A stretch of 64,000 nt of DNA from Acidobacteriota bacterium. GTDB taxonomy: Bacteria > Acidobacteriota > Blastocatellia > Chloracidobacteriales > JADJPF01. This document shows, piece by piece, positions 22,926-31,813 of the stretch; position 1 is the first letter of the stretch; every line of letters begins with the position of its first letter. A program made the position numbers and the translations under genes. The DNA lies in contig JACQZQ010000025.1 in NCBI GenBank assembly GCA_016213785.1, positions 1 through 64,000 of the forward strand, in the 5' to 3' direction. Below the pieces are notes generated by a model. It was not told where the DNA came from. It did not search any database and worked only from the letters and a program-made list of their open reading frames with translations.

Positions 22926-25900
22926 ATGGCTAAAAACCCTTCAGAACCCAGCAAAGCGAAAATGTTACCTAGCCACGAAATTTATAATCGTGTTATTTGG
23001 GATAAACGCTTAAACCCAAATGCCTTTGTATTTGGGTACACAGATCGTTTATCTAGTACAGGAATAAAGCAAAAACCCCTTGTTGATTGGGATACTAACG
23101 GAGATATTCCTTGGCATCGTATTCGCTATATTCTTTGCAAAAATACTATTGTTTGGGATCGTGACCAACATATTGATAAATTCTCTTCTGGTGAACTGCC
23201 TAATGAAGCTTGGCAGTTAGAACAAAATTTAGTAACATTATCAGAATCAGAATCAGTAATTGCAATTTTTTCATCACAATCTATTTATCATCAGGATTTA
23301 ATGGGGTGGCAAGTCTATCATCAGGGAAAAGAAAATATCCTAATAGACAGTTTAAGTATAGTTACTTTTAATGTCTTATCTGATATGTATGAAGCAGATA
23401 AAATTTATACAAATGAAAGAATTCCTATAATTGTTGAGCATCTTAAAAATTCTTTAGCAGACATTATTATTTTACAAGAAGTTACAAAACCTTTATTTAA
23501 TCAGTTACTTAAAGAAGATTGGATAAAAGATTATTTTACTTCTGAAGCACCTGAAGCACCTTCACTAGCGCCTCAAAACCTAGTTATTTTCTCTAAATTC
23601 CCTTTTACATTGGTTGAGCATTGGCATTCGCCTCATAAGCGTAGTTTTGTAGCAAGTTGGCAAATTAATGATAATGCTCTACATTTAGCAGCAGTACATT
23701 TAATTAGTAATCGTGCTAATAAAGCTGAAGAAGTACGTGCTACACAAATAGCTACATTACTAAAATATTTAGCTACCCTAACAGGAGATTGTATAATTGC
23801 AGGAGATTTTAACGTAGCAGGTAATGAACATGATAGAGATTTTCTTGATAATGGGTTTGAAGATATTTGGAAAATACTAAAAGCTAAAGAAATAGGTTAC
23901 ACTTTTGACCCTGAACTTAACCCATTAGCTAAATTAATGAGCTTACAAGGAAAACAAGCTAGATTTGATAGGGTTTTACTTAGATCTAAAACTCATAATT
24001 GGCAAGCTAAAGAAATTGCTATATTTGCCTGTAAGCCTTTTAATAAAGAAAAAAATTTGTTTGCATCTGATCATTTTGCTCTTAAAACAGTTTTAAGAAA
24101 TACAAAAACAAATATGTTAGAAACAATTTCACCTATTTATCAAAGCGCTATTGTAATTATTCCACCTAAAGAACTTTGGCCTAATATTCAAGCGATTCGT
24201 AAGCTTTATGATAAAAAAATTGATCGCTGGATGCCTCATATTACTTTAATTTATGGATTTATCCCTGAAGAATATTTTCAACAAGCCTCTGAACTTATTT
24301 TACAGGCTTTAAGTAAGGTCAAACCCTTTACGATTACCTTAAATGGTTTTAAGACTTTTAGCCACCGCAAGAGTTCTACTGCTTGGCTTGAACCTCTTTC
24401 AAATCCTGAAAAAGCATTAGTAGAGCTACAAGCTACACTACAAAGCCTATTTCCTAAGTGTAATGAACAGAGTAATAAACCAAGCGGGTTTACACCACAT
24501 TTGAGCGTAGGTCAGTTTGAAAATCCTGCTTTAGCTCAAAAACTACTTCCTAGTTGGGAAAAAATAGAGTTTCAAGTAAATACAGTGGCTTTAATTAGTC
24601 GTCGTGGAGATCAACCTTTTGAAGTATGCTATAAAGTAGCACTAGGAAAAAATCTTAAGGTAGATAAAGCTATTGCTATTTCTAGCAATGGAAGAGAAAC
24701 TTTAGCCAACACTTTAGATAGGCTTTCACCTGCTATAACTAAAGAGCAAAAATCTAAACAAGAAGCTGTAATTTCAATAATTAAGCAAGCTTGTAAAGAA
24801 TCTTTAGGGCAAGAGGCTTCGCTGCACTTAATTGGCTCAACGCGCCTAGGAGTACAAAATCAAACTAGCGATTTAGATATAATATGTATTATTCCTGAGA
24901 CTTTAACAGGCCAAGAATTTCTTTCTAAAATAAAGGATCAATTATCGGGTTTTTACCAACAAGCACGAATTATTACTAATGCTCAAGTACCAATATTAAA
25001 GCTAAAAATCGATGATATCCTTATAGATTTACTCTATGTCCGTAGCAGCTTATTTCCTTTTTCAATTCCGTTAAACGCTTTATCACAAAGATATTTTGAC
25101 CAAACGAGTTGGCAAACTTTAGTAGGATGTTTAGAGGCAGATATTTTACTTGAAATAGTTAGCCTTTATGTTGAGCTTGAGGTATTTAGAATATTTTTAC
25201 GAGCTATTAGACTTTGGGCTAGGTCACGAGCTATTTTAGGAAATGCTTGGGGTTTTCCTGGGAGTTTTTCTTGGACAATTTTAGCTGCTTGGAGTTGTAA
25301 TAATTTAACTAACCCTAAGACCACTCCCGAAGAATTATTAGCTAACTTTTTTAATCGCGCTTCACAACACAATTGGAGTGAACCTATTGCATTAACTGAA
25401 TCTGCAAAAAAATACCATGTTAATTTGCCTAAAGATCGATTGCCAATTATTACATCTATTAAGCCTAATCAAAATAGTGCTAGAAATATTTCTCGCTCAA
25501 CTGCGGAAATAGTAAAACAGGAACTAGTTTTAGGGGCTAAGATTCTAGCTCAAATTCAAAAAGGGGAATTAGGCTGGGATAAGCTATTTGAAATACCTAA
25601 GCTAAATAGAAAGTCTCAGAAATTATTATTTATAAATATCATAGCTAAAAATACTAATGATCTAGAAAATAGTATTGGTTGGTTAGAAGGTCATATATTT
25701 GGCTTAATTATTAATTTAGAACAGCTTAATATAACTTTAAGACCTTGGCCTAAAGTCATAAAACAACAGACTTCAGGCCAAATAGCTTTAGAATTAAGTA
25801 CTAGTTTAGAAAAATCTGACCCTAAATTAAATGAAATTTTAGAATCATTTTCAAAAACTTTTTATACAGACCCAAGCTACTTAAAAGGAGTTAAGATTGA

Positions 25901-25937
25901 AATAGAGGTTTGTCTGGCAGAAGAAAAACCTCTCTAG
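22926..25937 (+). CDS. Four-domain RNA end-processing protein: MJ1316 - EEP - 2H phosphoesterase - poly(A) polymerase
   Basis: The 1003 residues hold four recognisable modules. (1) An MJ1316/DUF504 RNA-end domain, about 17-85 (NRVIWDKRLNPNAFVFGYTD, IPWHRIRYIL, VVWDR-like IVWDRD). (2) An endonuclease/exonuclease/phosphatase domain, about 145-390, with TFNVLSD, the catalytic Glu in IIILQEV, GDFNVAG and SDHFAL. (3) A 2H phosphoesterase (ligT/AKAP7-like), about 410-575, with paired PHITLIYG and PHLSVGQF. (4) A nucleotidyltransferase of the eukaryotic poly(A) polymerase kind, from about 610, with LIGSTRLG and SDLDI acidic motif, ILIDLLYV supplying a third acidic residue, and a C-terminal RNA-binding part (NSIGWLEGHIFGLI, ITLRPWPK). 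The set suggests trimming or healing of damaged or cyclic-phosphate RNA ends followed by nucleotide addition. An internal Met13 is a possible start; no clear ribosome site is seen. Confidence 0.88.
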   Translation: MAKNPSEPSKAKMLPSHEIYNRVIWDKRLNPNAFVFGYTDRLSSTGIKQKPLVDWDTNGDIPWHRIRYILCKNTIVWDRDQHIDKFSSGELPNEAWQLEQNLVTLSESESVIAIFSSQSIYHQDLMGWQVYHQGKENILIDSLSIVTFNVLSDMYEADKIYTNERIPIIVEHLKNSLADIIILQEVTKPLFNQLLKEDWIKDYFTSEAPEAPSLAPQNLVIFSKFPFTLVEHWHSPHKRSFVASWQINDNALHLAAVHLISNRANKAEEVRATQIATLLKYLATLTGDCIIAGDFNVAGNEHDRDFLDNGFEDIWKILKAKEIGYTFDPELNPLAKLMSLQGKQARFDRVLLRSKTHNWQAKEIAIFACKPFNKEKNLFASDHFALKTVLRNTKTNMLETISPIYQSAIVIIPPKELWPNIQAIRKLYDKKIDRWMPHITLIYGFIPEEYFQQASELILQALSKVKPFTITLNGFKTFSHRKSSTAWLEPLSNPEKALVELQATLQSLFPKCNEQSNKPSGFTPHLSVGQFENPALAQKLLPSWEKIEFQVNTVALISRRGDQPFEVCYKVALGKNLKVDKAIAISSNGRETLANTLDRLSPAITKEQKSKQEAVISIIKQACKESLGQEASLHLIGSTRLGVQNQTSDLDIICIIPETLTGQEFLSKIKDQLSGFYQQARIITNAQVPILKLKIDDILIDLLYVRSSLFPFSIPLNALSQRYFDQTSWQTLVGCLEADILLEIVSLYVELEVFRIFLRAIRLWARSRAILGNAWGFPGSFSWTILAAWSCNNLTNPKTTPEELLANFFNRASQHNWSEPIALTESAKKYHVNLPKDRLPIITSIKPNQNSARNISRSTAEIVKQELVLGAKILAQIQKGELGWDKLFEIPKLNRKSQKLLFINIIAKNTNDLENSIGWLEGHIFGLIINLEQLNITLRPWPKVIKQQTSGQIALELSTSLEKSDPKLNEILESFSKTFYTDPSYLKGVKIEIEVCLAEEKPL

Positions 25938-26316
25938 CAAGATCTGATTCTAATGTAGATTGATTGTAGTATTTATTAAGAACATTATTTTCTTTATCAA
26001 GTAAATCTTGGTTAGCATCTGCAAACTCTTCCCAAGATAATAGTTTACCGCTCTTATATAACCTTTCATTAATTAATAATATGTAAGCTAAAGTAATAGT
26101 TTCGTGGTAGAGGTTTTCTTTTCCAAGGCTACTAGCAAAATTTCTTAAGGCTTGGCTAAACTTTGCTATTGATTCTACTAAAGAATAATGCTGTAAGTAC
26201 CACCAAGCTACTTTTACATGCTCTTGATGATGAAAGGTTTCTGGTGACAAAATAGCTAGTTCAAAGTCTTTAACTAATTTATCAATACTAGATTTTGGGT
26301 TAAATTCTGGTTGCAT
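25891..26316 (-). CDS. Conserved hypothetical protein, 141 aa, with His-rich FHHQEHVKVAWW motif
   Basis: The protein has the segment SPETFHHQEHVKVAWWYLQHYS near residue 24-45, a pattern shared by a small uncharacterised bacterial family (His-x2-His-x3-Ala-Trp). It is helical after that. I do not know its function; the paired His residues could bind a metal. ATG 26316 is preferred because GGAGGA lies five bases upstream; a TTG 30 bases earlier lies in a terminator hairpin. The gene's 3' end overlaps the end of the RNA-processing gene by 47 bp in the opposite direction. A strong hairpin lies only 23 bases before the start codon, so expression may depend on readthrough. Confidence 0.72.
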   Translation of the reverse strand: MQPEFNPKSSIDKLVKDFELAILSPETFHHQEHVKVAWWYLQHYSLVESIAKFSQALRNFASSLGKENLYHETITLAYILLINERLYKSGKLLSWEEFADANQDLLDKENNVLNKYYNQSTLESDLAREVFLLPDKPLFQS

Positions 26317-26338
26317 AAAAATTCCTCCAAAAAGAAAA

Positions 26339-26367
26339 CCGCCCAAGTAAAAAATTTACTTGGGCGG
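26339..26367 (-). terminator. Strong 13-bp hairpin with T tract just upstream of the 141-aa gene
   Basis: CCGCCCAAGTAAA pairs perfectly with TTTACTTGGGCGG around an AAA loop. On the minus strand it is followed by TTTTCTTTTT, so it is an intrinsic terminator for the GAF gene at 26462. It ends 23 bp before the next start codon, so it also lies in the leader of that gene. Confidence 0.85.
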
Positions 26368-26461
26368 CGTTTGTGTTATGTTGTAGGAGTTATAATAGCT
26401 TTAATGGCTAAAATTAGCAATAGCCAAAATTTTTAGATATTTCTGCAAAAGCTCAAAATTA

Positions 26462-27694
26462 TTAAGACTCTCCCATTTGCTCCATTATAGTAATTAAGTT
26501 AATTAAGAACTGGGCACTTTTTAATACTTTACCAACTTGCGTTGCAAAAGCCCCTATTAAACGCTCATCTTTTTCATCAAAAATTCCCTCTTTTTTATTT
26601 AAGACTTGCATTACACCTATAATTTTTCCTACATCATTTCTAATAGGAGCACAAAGAATGGTTCGGGTATAGTAGCCTGTTTTAATATCTATTTCTTTAT
26701 TAAACCTAGGATCTTGATAAGCATCAGGTATATTTACTAGTTCGCCTTTAGTAGCAACATAGCCTGCTATACCTAGTTCCATAGGAAAGCGAATTTCATT
26801 AATTCCTGTACCTTCAGCAACTTTTGACCAAAGTTCTCTAGTACTAAAATCAATAAGGAAAAGTGTGCTACGATCTGCATTCATTACTAAAGAGGTTTTC
26901 TTCATTAACGACTGTAGTAAATTATCTGTATCTAAACCACTTGCTAAAGCTTTCATAATTAGCAACATAGTTTTACTAACTATTAATTCTGAGCTTTCGC
27001 TAGTATCTTTATTTACTACCATAGAAGCCTGAGCAGCAAAGGCTTGTAATAAATATTCATCTTCTGAAGTAAAACTACCATTATTTTTATTAAAAATTTC
27101 TAGTACTGCAATAATATTTCCTTCTTCATTACGTAAGGGTGTAGAAAGCATATTTTTTACTCGGTAAACAGGTTTTTCATCTATTTCTGAATAAAAATGT
27201 TGGTTTTTACTTGGATCTGAAACATTTAAGGTTCTACCGCTACTAGCAACATAACCTGCTACACCTACATTAGGTGGAAAATCATCTATTTCTAATTTTT
27301 CTGCATCTTTAACTTTTACTTTTAAGTGGCTAGTATTTGCATCTACTAAGTAGAGTGCACTTTTATCTGCATCAACAAGTTCTGTGGCTTTTTCTAAAAT
27401 TAAATTCTGCCTTTGTGTAGGGTTGGTTTCCGCTGAGAGACTTCGTATGGTATCAATTAGAAAGTAAAGCACTTGAATTTTTTTATTAAGCGTAGAGAGT
27501 TGATCAAATTCTTTATCCAACATTACGGCGCTAAGTTCGCCTGTTTGTTGAAGCTTTCTATTCCTATCTGATGTGCCTAAAGAAGATAACACTTCTGAGA
27601 GTTTAGAAACACGTGCTAGTTCTGCTTCTAAACGTGTTTTTTCTACCAATGTTTCTTCATACCAGCTTTGAAAATTGAAACCCTTTTTGCTCAT
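26462..27694 (-). CDS. Two-GAF-domain sensory protein
   Basis: The 410 residues start with a coiled-coil-like stretch (WYEETLVEKTRLEAELARVSKL, about 10-85), followed by two GAF domains (about 88-232 and 246-400). Typical GAF pieces appear twice: VGVAGYVASSGRTLNVSD and LGIAGYVATKGELVNIPDA, each followed by a basic STPLRNEEGNIIAVLEIFNK or APIRNDVGKIIGVMQVLNK stretch. No output domain follows, so it probably signals through protein contacts, possibly with a kinase or cyclase elsewhere. GAF domains bind small ligands or haem. It is followed by a clear intrinsic terminator at 26339-26367. Confidence 0.85.
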   Translation of the reverse strand: MSKKGFNFQSWYEETLVEKTRLEAELARVSKLSEVLSSLGTSDRNRKLQQTGELSAVMLDKEFDQLSTLNKKIQVLYFLIDTIRSLSAETNPTQRQNLILEKATELVDADKSALYLVDANTSHLKVKVKDAEKLEIDDFPPNVGVAGYVASSGRTLNVSDPSKNQHFYSEIDEKPVYRVKNMLSTPLRNEEGNIIAVLEIFNKNNGSFTSEDEYLLQAFAAQASMVVNKDTSESSELIVSKTMLLIMKALASGLDTDNLLQSLMKKTSLVMNADRSTLFLIDFSTRELWSKVAEGTGINEIRFPMELGIAGYVATKGELVNIPDAYQDPRFNKEIDIKTGYYTRTILCAPIRNDVGKIIGVMQVLNKKEGIFDEKDERLIGAFATQVGKVLKSAQFLINLITIMEQMGES

Positions 27695-27904
27695 TGCTGC
27701 CTCTCCCTAAAATTAAAGTTTGATTTTTGTAGAAAAATTGAAGAGTGTAGAGTGTAATGTTATATCAAATTACTTTAAACCATATCAAATCTACATTCCA
27801 TTTCTTTGGTAAGTCTCATTATAATACTCGAAAAAAACTTTTATTCTATTAAAACTTTATATGCTTAATGTATGTATCATTAAGCATATTTACAGGTGTT
27901 TACT

Positions 27905-28888
27905 ATGAAATTACTATATATTTTTTCTATTTTAATAGTTTTTTTCTTTTCTACTCTAACAACTAACTCAGAAACAATGTCAAACAATAAAAAAACTGAC
28001 TATAGGGTTAAATCATTAAGTATTAAGATTTTATCAACTATGGTTGCTGATTCTGGCATTGGTGAATGGGGATTTGCAGCTTTAGTAGAGGCTGATGGCT
28101 ATAGCGTTCTTTTTGATACAGGAGCACTAACAGATACCGTTCTTAAAAATGCTCGCGAATTAAATGTTAACTTAGCTCAAACCAAAGATGTAATCTTAAG
28201 TCATAATCATTCTGATCACACAGGAGGATTACTTAGATTACGCAGAGAATATAAAAAACAAAACCCTACAGCCTTAAGCCAAGCGCATGTTGGAAGAGGA
28301 ATTTTCTGGAGCCGTCCATTAAAATCTGGTGCTGAAGGCAATGATATGTTTGATCTTGAAAAAAAATATAAAATTCTTGGTGGAAAATTTATTGAGCATA
28401 CCCAAGTCCAAGAACTAGCACCTGGAGTTTGGTTAACTGGAGCAATCCCTAGAATACACCCAGAAAAAAATGTTAGCGGTTCAAGAAAAGTTAAGACCCC
28501 TGAAGGTGTTGTAATAGATAATATTCCTGAAGAACTCTCATTAGTTATTAACACAGAGTCAGGTCTAGTAGTAATTTCAGGCTGTGGTCATGCAGGTATT
28601 ATTAATACTCTAGAACATGCTCGTTCAACCATTCGCAATGCTCCAATTCTTGCAGCAATAGGAGGGTTTCATTTATTTGAAGCAACGGATGAACACCTTG
28701 ATTGGACAGCAAAAAAATTAAAAGAATTTGGGACTAAAAACTTTATAGGAGCACATTGTACAGGGTTAGAAGCAGTCTATAGAATTCGCCAAAAAACAGG
28801 TCTAGAACGTAAATCTTGCGTAGTTGGTGCTGTTGGTGCCTCTTTTACTTTAGATAAAGGGATTGACCCTCTTGATCTAGCTAAGTAA
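27905..28888 (+). CDS. Exported metallo-beta-lactamase-fold hydrolase
   Basis: The protein begins with a signal-like segment (MKLLYIFSILIVFFFSTLTTNS) and contains the MBL motif SHNHSDHTGG (HxHxDH, near residue 100), then GCGHAGIINT and GAHCTGLEA further on. This matches the subfamily annotated as 7,8-dihydropterin-6-yl-methyl-4-aminobenzene-phosphate synthase-like, although an exported member may do something else. The exported location and unknown substrate leave the reaction open. I choose ATG 27905: AGGTG lies six bases before it, while the GTG at 27896 sits in that site. It is convergent with the downstream kinase gene. Confidence 0.85.
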   Translation: MKLLYIFSILIVFFFSTLTTNSETMSNNKKTDYRVKSLSIKILSTMVADSGIGEWGFAALVEADGYSVLFDTGALTDTVLKNARELNVNLAQTKDVILSHNHSDHTGGLLRLRREYKKQNPTALSQAHVGRGIFWSRPLKSGAEGNDMFDLEKKYKILGGKFIEHTQVQELAPGVWLTGAIPRIHPEKNVSGSRKVKTPEGVVIDNIPEELSLVINTESGLVVISGCGHAGIINTLEHARSTIRNAPILAAIGGFHLFEATDEHLDWTAKKLKEFGTKNFIGAHCTGLEAVYRIRQKTGLERKSCVVGAVGASFTLDKGIDPLDLAK

Positions 28889-28939
28889 ATTAATTGTACA
28901 TTAAATAGCCTAGGCAAATTAATTAGGCAATATAAACTT

Positions 28940-30925
28940 TTATTGCTTAATTAATCTGCTTTGAGAACCATATCCATCATGTGACCTACAGGTTTTTAGG
29001 GCTTCTTTATCAGAAATAAATTCTATTTCTACTTTATATTCTCTGCGACCATCAAAAGTCTTAAAACCAATACCTCTAGGAGTTTTTATCCATTCCTTTA
29101 CTGGCGAACCATCACTAAGTGATGGCTGTCCATTTTGACCAAAAGTTATTATTCTACCATTATAATTACCACCTTCTTCTCTCCAACTACCTTGAGCAAT
29201 AGTACTAATATCATTTTGTCTATTTTGCCAATCAGGTTTTTTAAAGCCATATGGATTATCTTTAAGTGGCTTATTATAGGGAATATTATTTAATATATTA
29301 TTATCTTGAGAATACCCGCTTTGACCTCTAGCATCACTACTTAAAGCCTCTACTTCAACTAATTGTCCACTGCTAGTTTTCATATACATACCAGAGGTTT
29401 TAGATGAACTAGTAGATTGCGTTGGTATTTGATTTGATATTTGATTTGGTAAAGAAATATTTTTGTCATTTAGTTGACTAACTTGGGCAGTAGGGTCAGC
29501 TACACTAACATTTTGAGGAGCAAAACGCTTTTCTATTTCCTTAAGTAATACCTTTGCTTCAATAGCATGTGCTCCTGTAGGAAAATCATTAAGATAGGCT
29601 TTAACATCACCAGGTTGAAGTTCTTCTAATTTCCTACCTTTGACCTTTTGCCAAGCTTTTTGTTCTGGGTCTTGTTCTGTTAAGTCTGTGGTTCTAAGAG
29701 TTAAACCCGACGTGCTTGGTAATTTATCACTAACAATAAGTTCCCCTGTTTTCTCATTAGTAGCTACTTTTTTTGCTTGCAAAGTAGTAGTATTTTCAGC
29801 AGTAGAACTAGAGTAAGTAAATACTGCTAAAGGAATAGCTAAAAGCATAATGCCTAACCCTACATAGGGTTTCCATTTACTGGGCGCTGCTTTTATAACT
29901 TCTGTAGGGGGTATAGATTGAAAAGATTTTTTTAAAACTTTTTCTGTTGGTTGTAATGTCTGGTTAGGAGTATTAAGAAATTCACCCTGTGGTAATGTAT
30001 TAGTATTTAATCTATTACTAAAAGTATTGCTTTTTTCTTTATTTACTTTACTTATGTGTTTACTAGTGTTAGCAGCCAACCCTGACAATCGTGCTGTAAT
30101 GGCTTCTGTATCTAAGGTTGGTAAATCCACTTCAGCTATAATTTTTTGTAAAGCAAGTTTCATTTCTGTGGCAGATTCAAAACGTTTACTAGGATCTTTT
30201 TCTAGGGCTTTTTGGACTATTGCTTGTATAGAATCAGGTATATTACCTGGTAAAGGCTCTGGTTTACGGTTAATGATAGCTCCTACTAAAGCTGTCATAT
30301 CAATTTGAGGAAAAGGCAGGCGGTTTGATAATAATTGGTAAAAAATTACACCTACTGACCAAATATCTGAAACTACAACACGTTTCCCATCAAAAGCTTC
30401 TGGTGCCATATAGGAAGGCGTTCCAGCAACACTTCCAGAATTACTAGATGATTTCATTACTCTTGCTAGCCCAAAATCTGCAAGCCTAGGAACACCTTTA
30501 TTTAAGAGTATATTTGCTGGTTTTAGGTCACGATGAAGAATTTTACGAGAGTGTAGATGTTCTAGTCCTGCTAAAATCCCAAAAGTCAAATTTAATGAAT
30601 CGGTTAAAGAAACAGTTTTATTTTGTTTTAAGAAATCTTGTAATGAACCATCTGAAACATACTCGCTAACAATTGCTACTTGATTGTCATAAACATTAGC
30701 TTCGATTATAGAAAGAACATTTGGATGTCCTCCAGCTTGAACCCATACTTGAGATTCCTTAGCAATTGCATCTATATCAGGTTCATCATCTAGAATAAGC
30801 TTGATTGCTACTTGTGTAGTAGCCAGTCTACTACGACGTTCAGCCAACCAAACAACACCAAAACCACCTTTTCCTAGTTGACGAATTAATGTATAAGGGC
30901 CTATTTGGTCGTTAGGTTTTATCAT
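28940..30925 (-). CDS. Membrane-anchored Ser/Thr protein kinase
   Basis: The 661-residue protein has an N-terminal kinase domain (about 10-270): LGKGGFGVVWLAE, VAIKLIL, HRDLKPANILL, LADFGLARV and GTPSYMAPEAFDG. A Ser/Pro-rich linker follows, then one membrane segment (YVGLGIMLLAIPLAVFTY, about 350-370). The exported C-terminal half includes a stretch resembling tail regions with repeated Ser, Gln and Asn, ending in a small beta-rich part (ISTIAQGSWREEGGNYNGRIITFGQNG). The architecture resembles PknB-type receptors with an unrecognised sensor. The gene is alone on its transcript and converges with the MBL gene. Confidence 0.92.
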   Translation of the reverse strand: MIKPNDQIGPYTLIRQLGKGGFGVVWLAERRSRLATTQVAIKLILDDEPDIDAIAKESQVWVQAGGHPNVLSIIEANVYDNQVAIVSEYVSDGSLQDFLKQNKTVSLTDSLNLTFGILAGLEHLHSRKILHRDLKPANILLNKGVPRLADFGLARVMKSSSNSGSVAGTPSYMAPEAFDGKRVVVSDIWSVGVIFYQLLSNRLPFPQIDMTALVGAIINRKPEPLPGNIPDSIQAIVQKALEKDPSKRFESATEMKLALQKIIAEVDLPTLDTEAITARLSGLAANTSKHISKVNKEKSNTFSNRLNTNTLPQGEFLNTPNQTLQPTEKVLKKSFQSIPPTEVIKAAPSKWKPYVGLGIMLLAIPLAVFTYSSSTAENTTTLQAKKVATNEKTGELIVSDKLPSTSGLTLRTTDLTEQDPEQKAWQKVKGRKLEELQPGDVKAYLNDFPTGAHAIEAKVLLKEIEKRFAPQNVSVADPTAQVSQLNDKNISLPNQISNQIPTQSTSSSKTSGMYMKTSSGQLVEVEALSSDARGQSGYSQDNNILNNIPYNKPLKDNPYGFKKPDWQNRQNDISTIAQGSWREEGGNYNGRIITFGQNGQPSLSDGSPVKEWIKTPRGIGFKTFDGRREYKVEIEFISDKEALKTCRSHDGYGSQSRLIKQ

Positions 30926-31487
30926 ATCTAACCCTCACATATAGTTGCACTAAAAGATGTTTATTTTACGTTTGATTATTAACTTTTTGCTCTTAAATTT
31001 CAACAATTACAATAGTCTTAATTAAAGATTTTTTCTAGTGACAGTTTTTGTTAGTCTTATAGTGCCAGCTTTTGTCAGCTTTTTACCCAACTTATTTTAG
31101 AGTTTATATAACACTTTATTTTAGAATAGGTTAAAAAATAATTTTTAATATTATTCTTTGGAACAATATTTGCTATATCAAAATTATATATTAACAAAAA
31201 TTGATAAATTCTTTAATAAATATAAATATTTTATAAACGTATTAATTAGATTTCTACACCCCTCAATAAGTAAGTCCTTTGCTTAATTACAAAGCTAAAA
31301 TCGGCTTTGCGGTTAAGCAAATTTTTTTGTCTAAAATCTATTTTCTACATAAAATTCCTTTAAGTTAAAAGATTGATTTTTTAATAAAATCCGTTTAAGC
31401 TTGAGCTACAAGCTATAATTCTTGTAAAAATTTTATTAAATCATTTCTAATATTAAAATTAGAAATGTAGGTGTAAACATAAAACTC
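30926..31487. other. Long AT-rich gap with an orphan plus-strand terminator
   Basis: No credible reading frame lies in this 562-bp gap between the minus-strand kinase and the plus-strand small gene. It contains the hairpin at 31278-31328. Promoters for both flanking genes are expected, and the hairpin suggests a transcript starting somewhere upstream of it. Confidence 0.6.
31278..31328 (+). terminator. Orphan intrinsic terminator, possible end of an unannotated RNA
   Basis: TTTGCTTAA (31278-31286) pairs with TTAAGCAAA (31313-31321), an inner AAAGC pairs with GCTTT (31291-31308), and seven T follow (31322-31328). No plus-strand gene ends upstream within 2 kb. It would therefore end a small RNA, or attenuate transcription into the 31488 gene. 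Confidence 0.65.
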
Positions 31488-31769
31488 ATGCCACTAGATC
31501 AAAATCAAGCTATAAACTTAGCAGTAAAAGACTTAAGCAGTCGCTTAAATGTCGCTGAGAATACAATAACTCTTTCCTCAAACGAATCGGCAGAATTTTC
31601 TAATGCCTGTTTAGATTCAGCAAAAGCTGATGAAATGTGTGCTCAGATGATGTTAAGAGGATGGCGCTTAAAACTAAGCTGTCAAGGAAATACTTATGAA
31701 TATAGGGCAGCTAAAAATCAAGTTAGACTATTCAATTTTAATGGTCAAAATTATAAAATCTATCCATAG
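31488..31769 (+). CDS. Small protein upstream of the S8 protease
   Basis: The 93-residue protein has the pattern INLAVKDLSSRLNVAENTIT, then ACLDSAKADEMCAQMMLRGWRLKLSCQGNTYEYRAAKN split over short beta strands. It resembles a small uncharacterised family that shows a similar helix, then a Cys-containing CxDS/C-x-Q-motif region and a Y-E-Y strand. The two or three Cys could form disulfides. There is no signal peptide. It is followed 44 bp later by an exported subtilisin-like protease, so it might act on the protease (for example as an inhibitor or chaperone), but this is inferred from position only. ATG 31488 has no clear ribosome site. Confidence 0.6.
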   Translation: MPLDQNQAINLAVKDLSSRLNVAENTITLSSNESAEFSNACLDSAKADEMCAQMMLRGWRLKLSCQGNTYEYRAAKNQVRLFNFNGQNYKIYP

Positions 31770-31813
31770 CATTCTGCTTAAAGCTTCTTAGCAAAGCAAG
31801 GAGAATTTAATTT

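Noticed and set aside
31278-31328. Terminator belonging to the kinase gene at 28940
   Set aside because: The kinase runs on the other strand, and on that strand no T run follows the stem.
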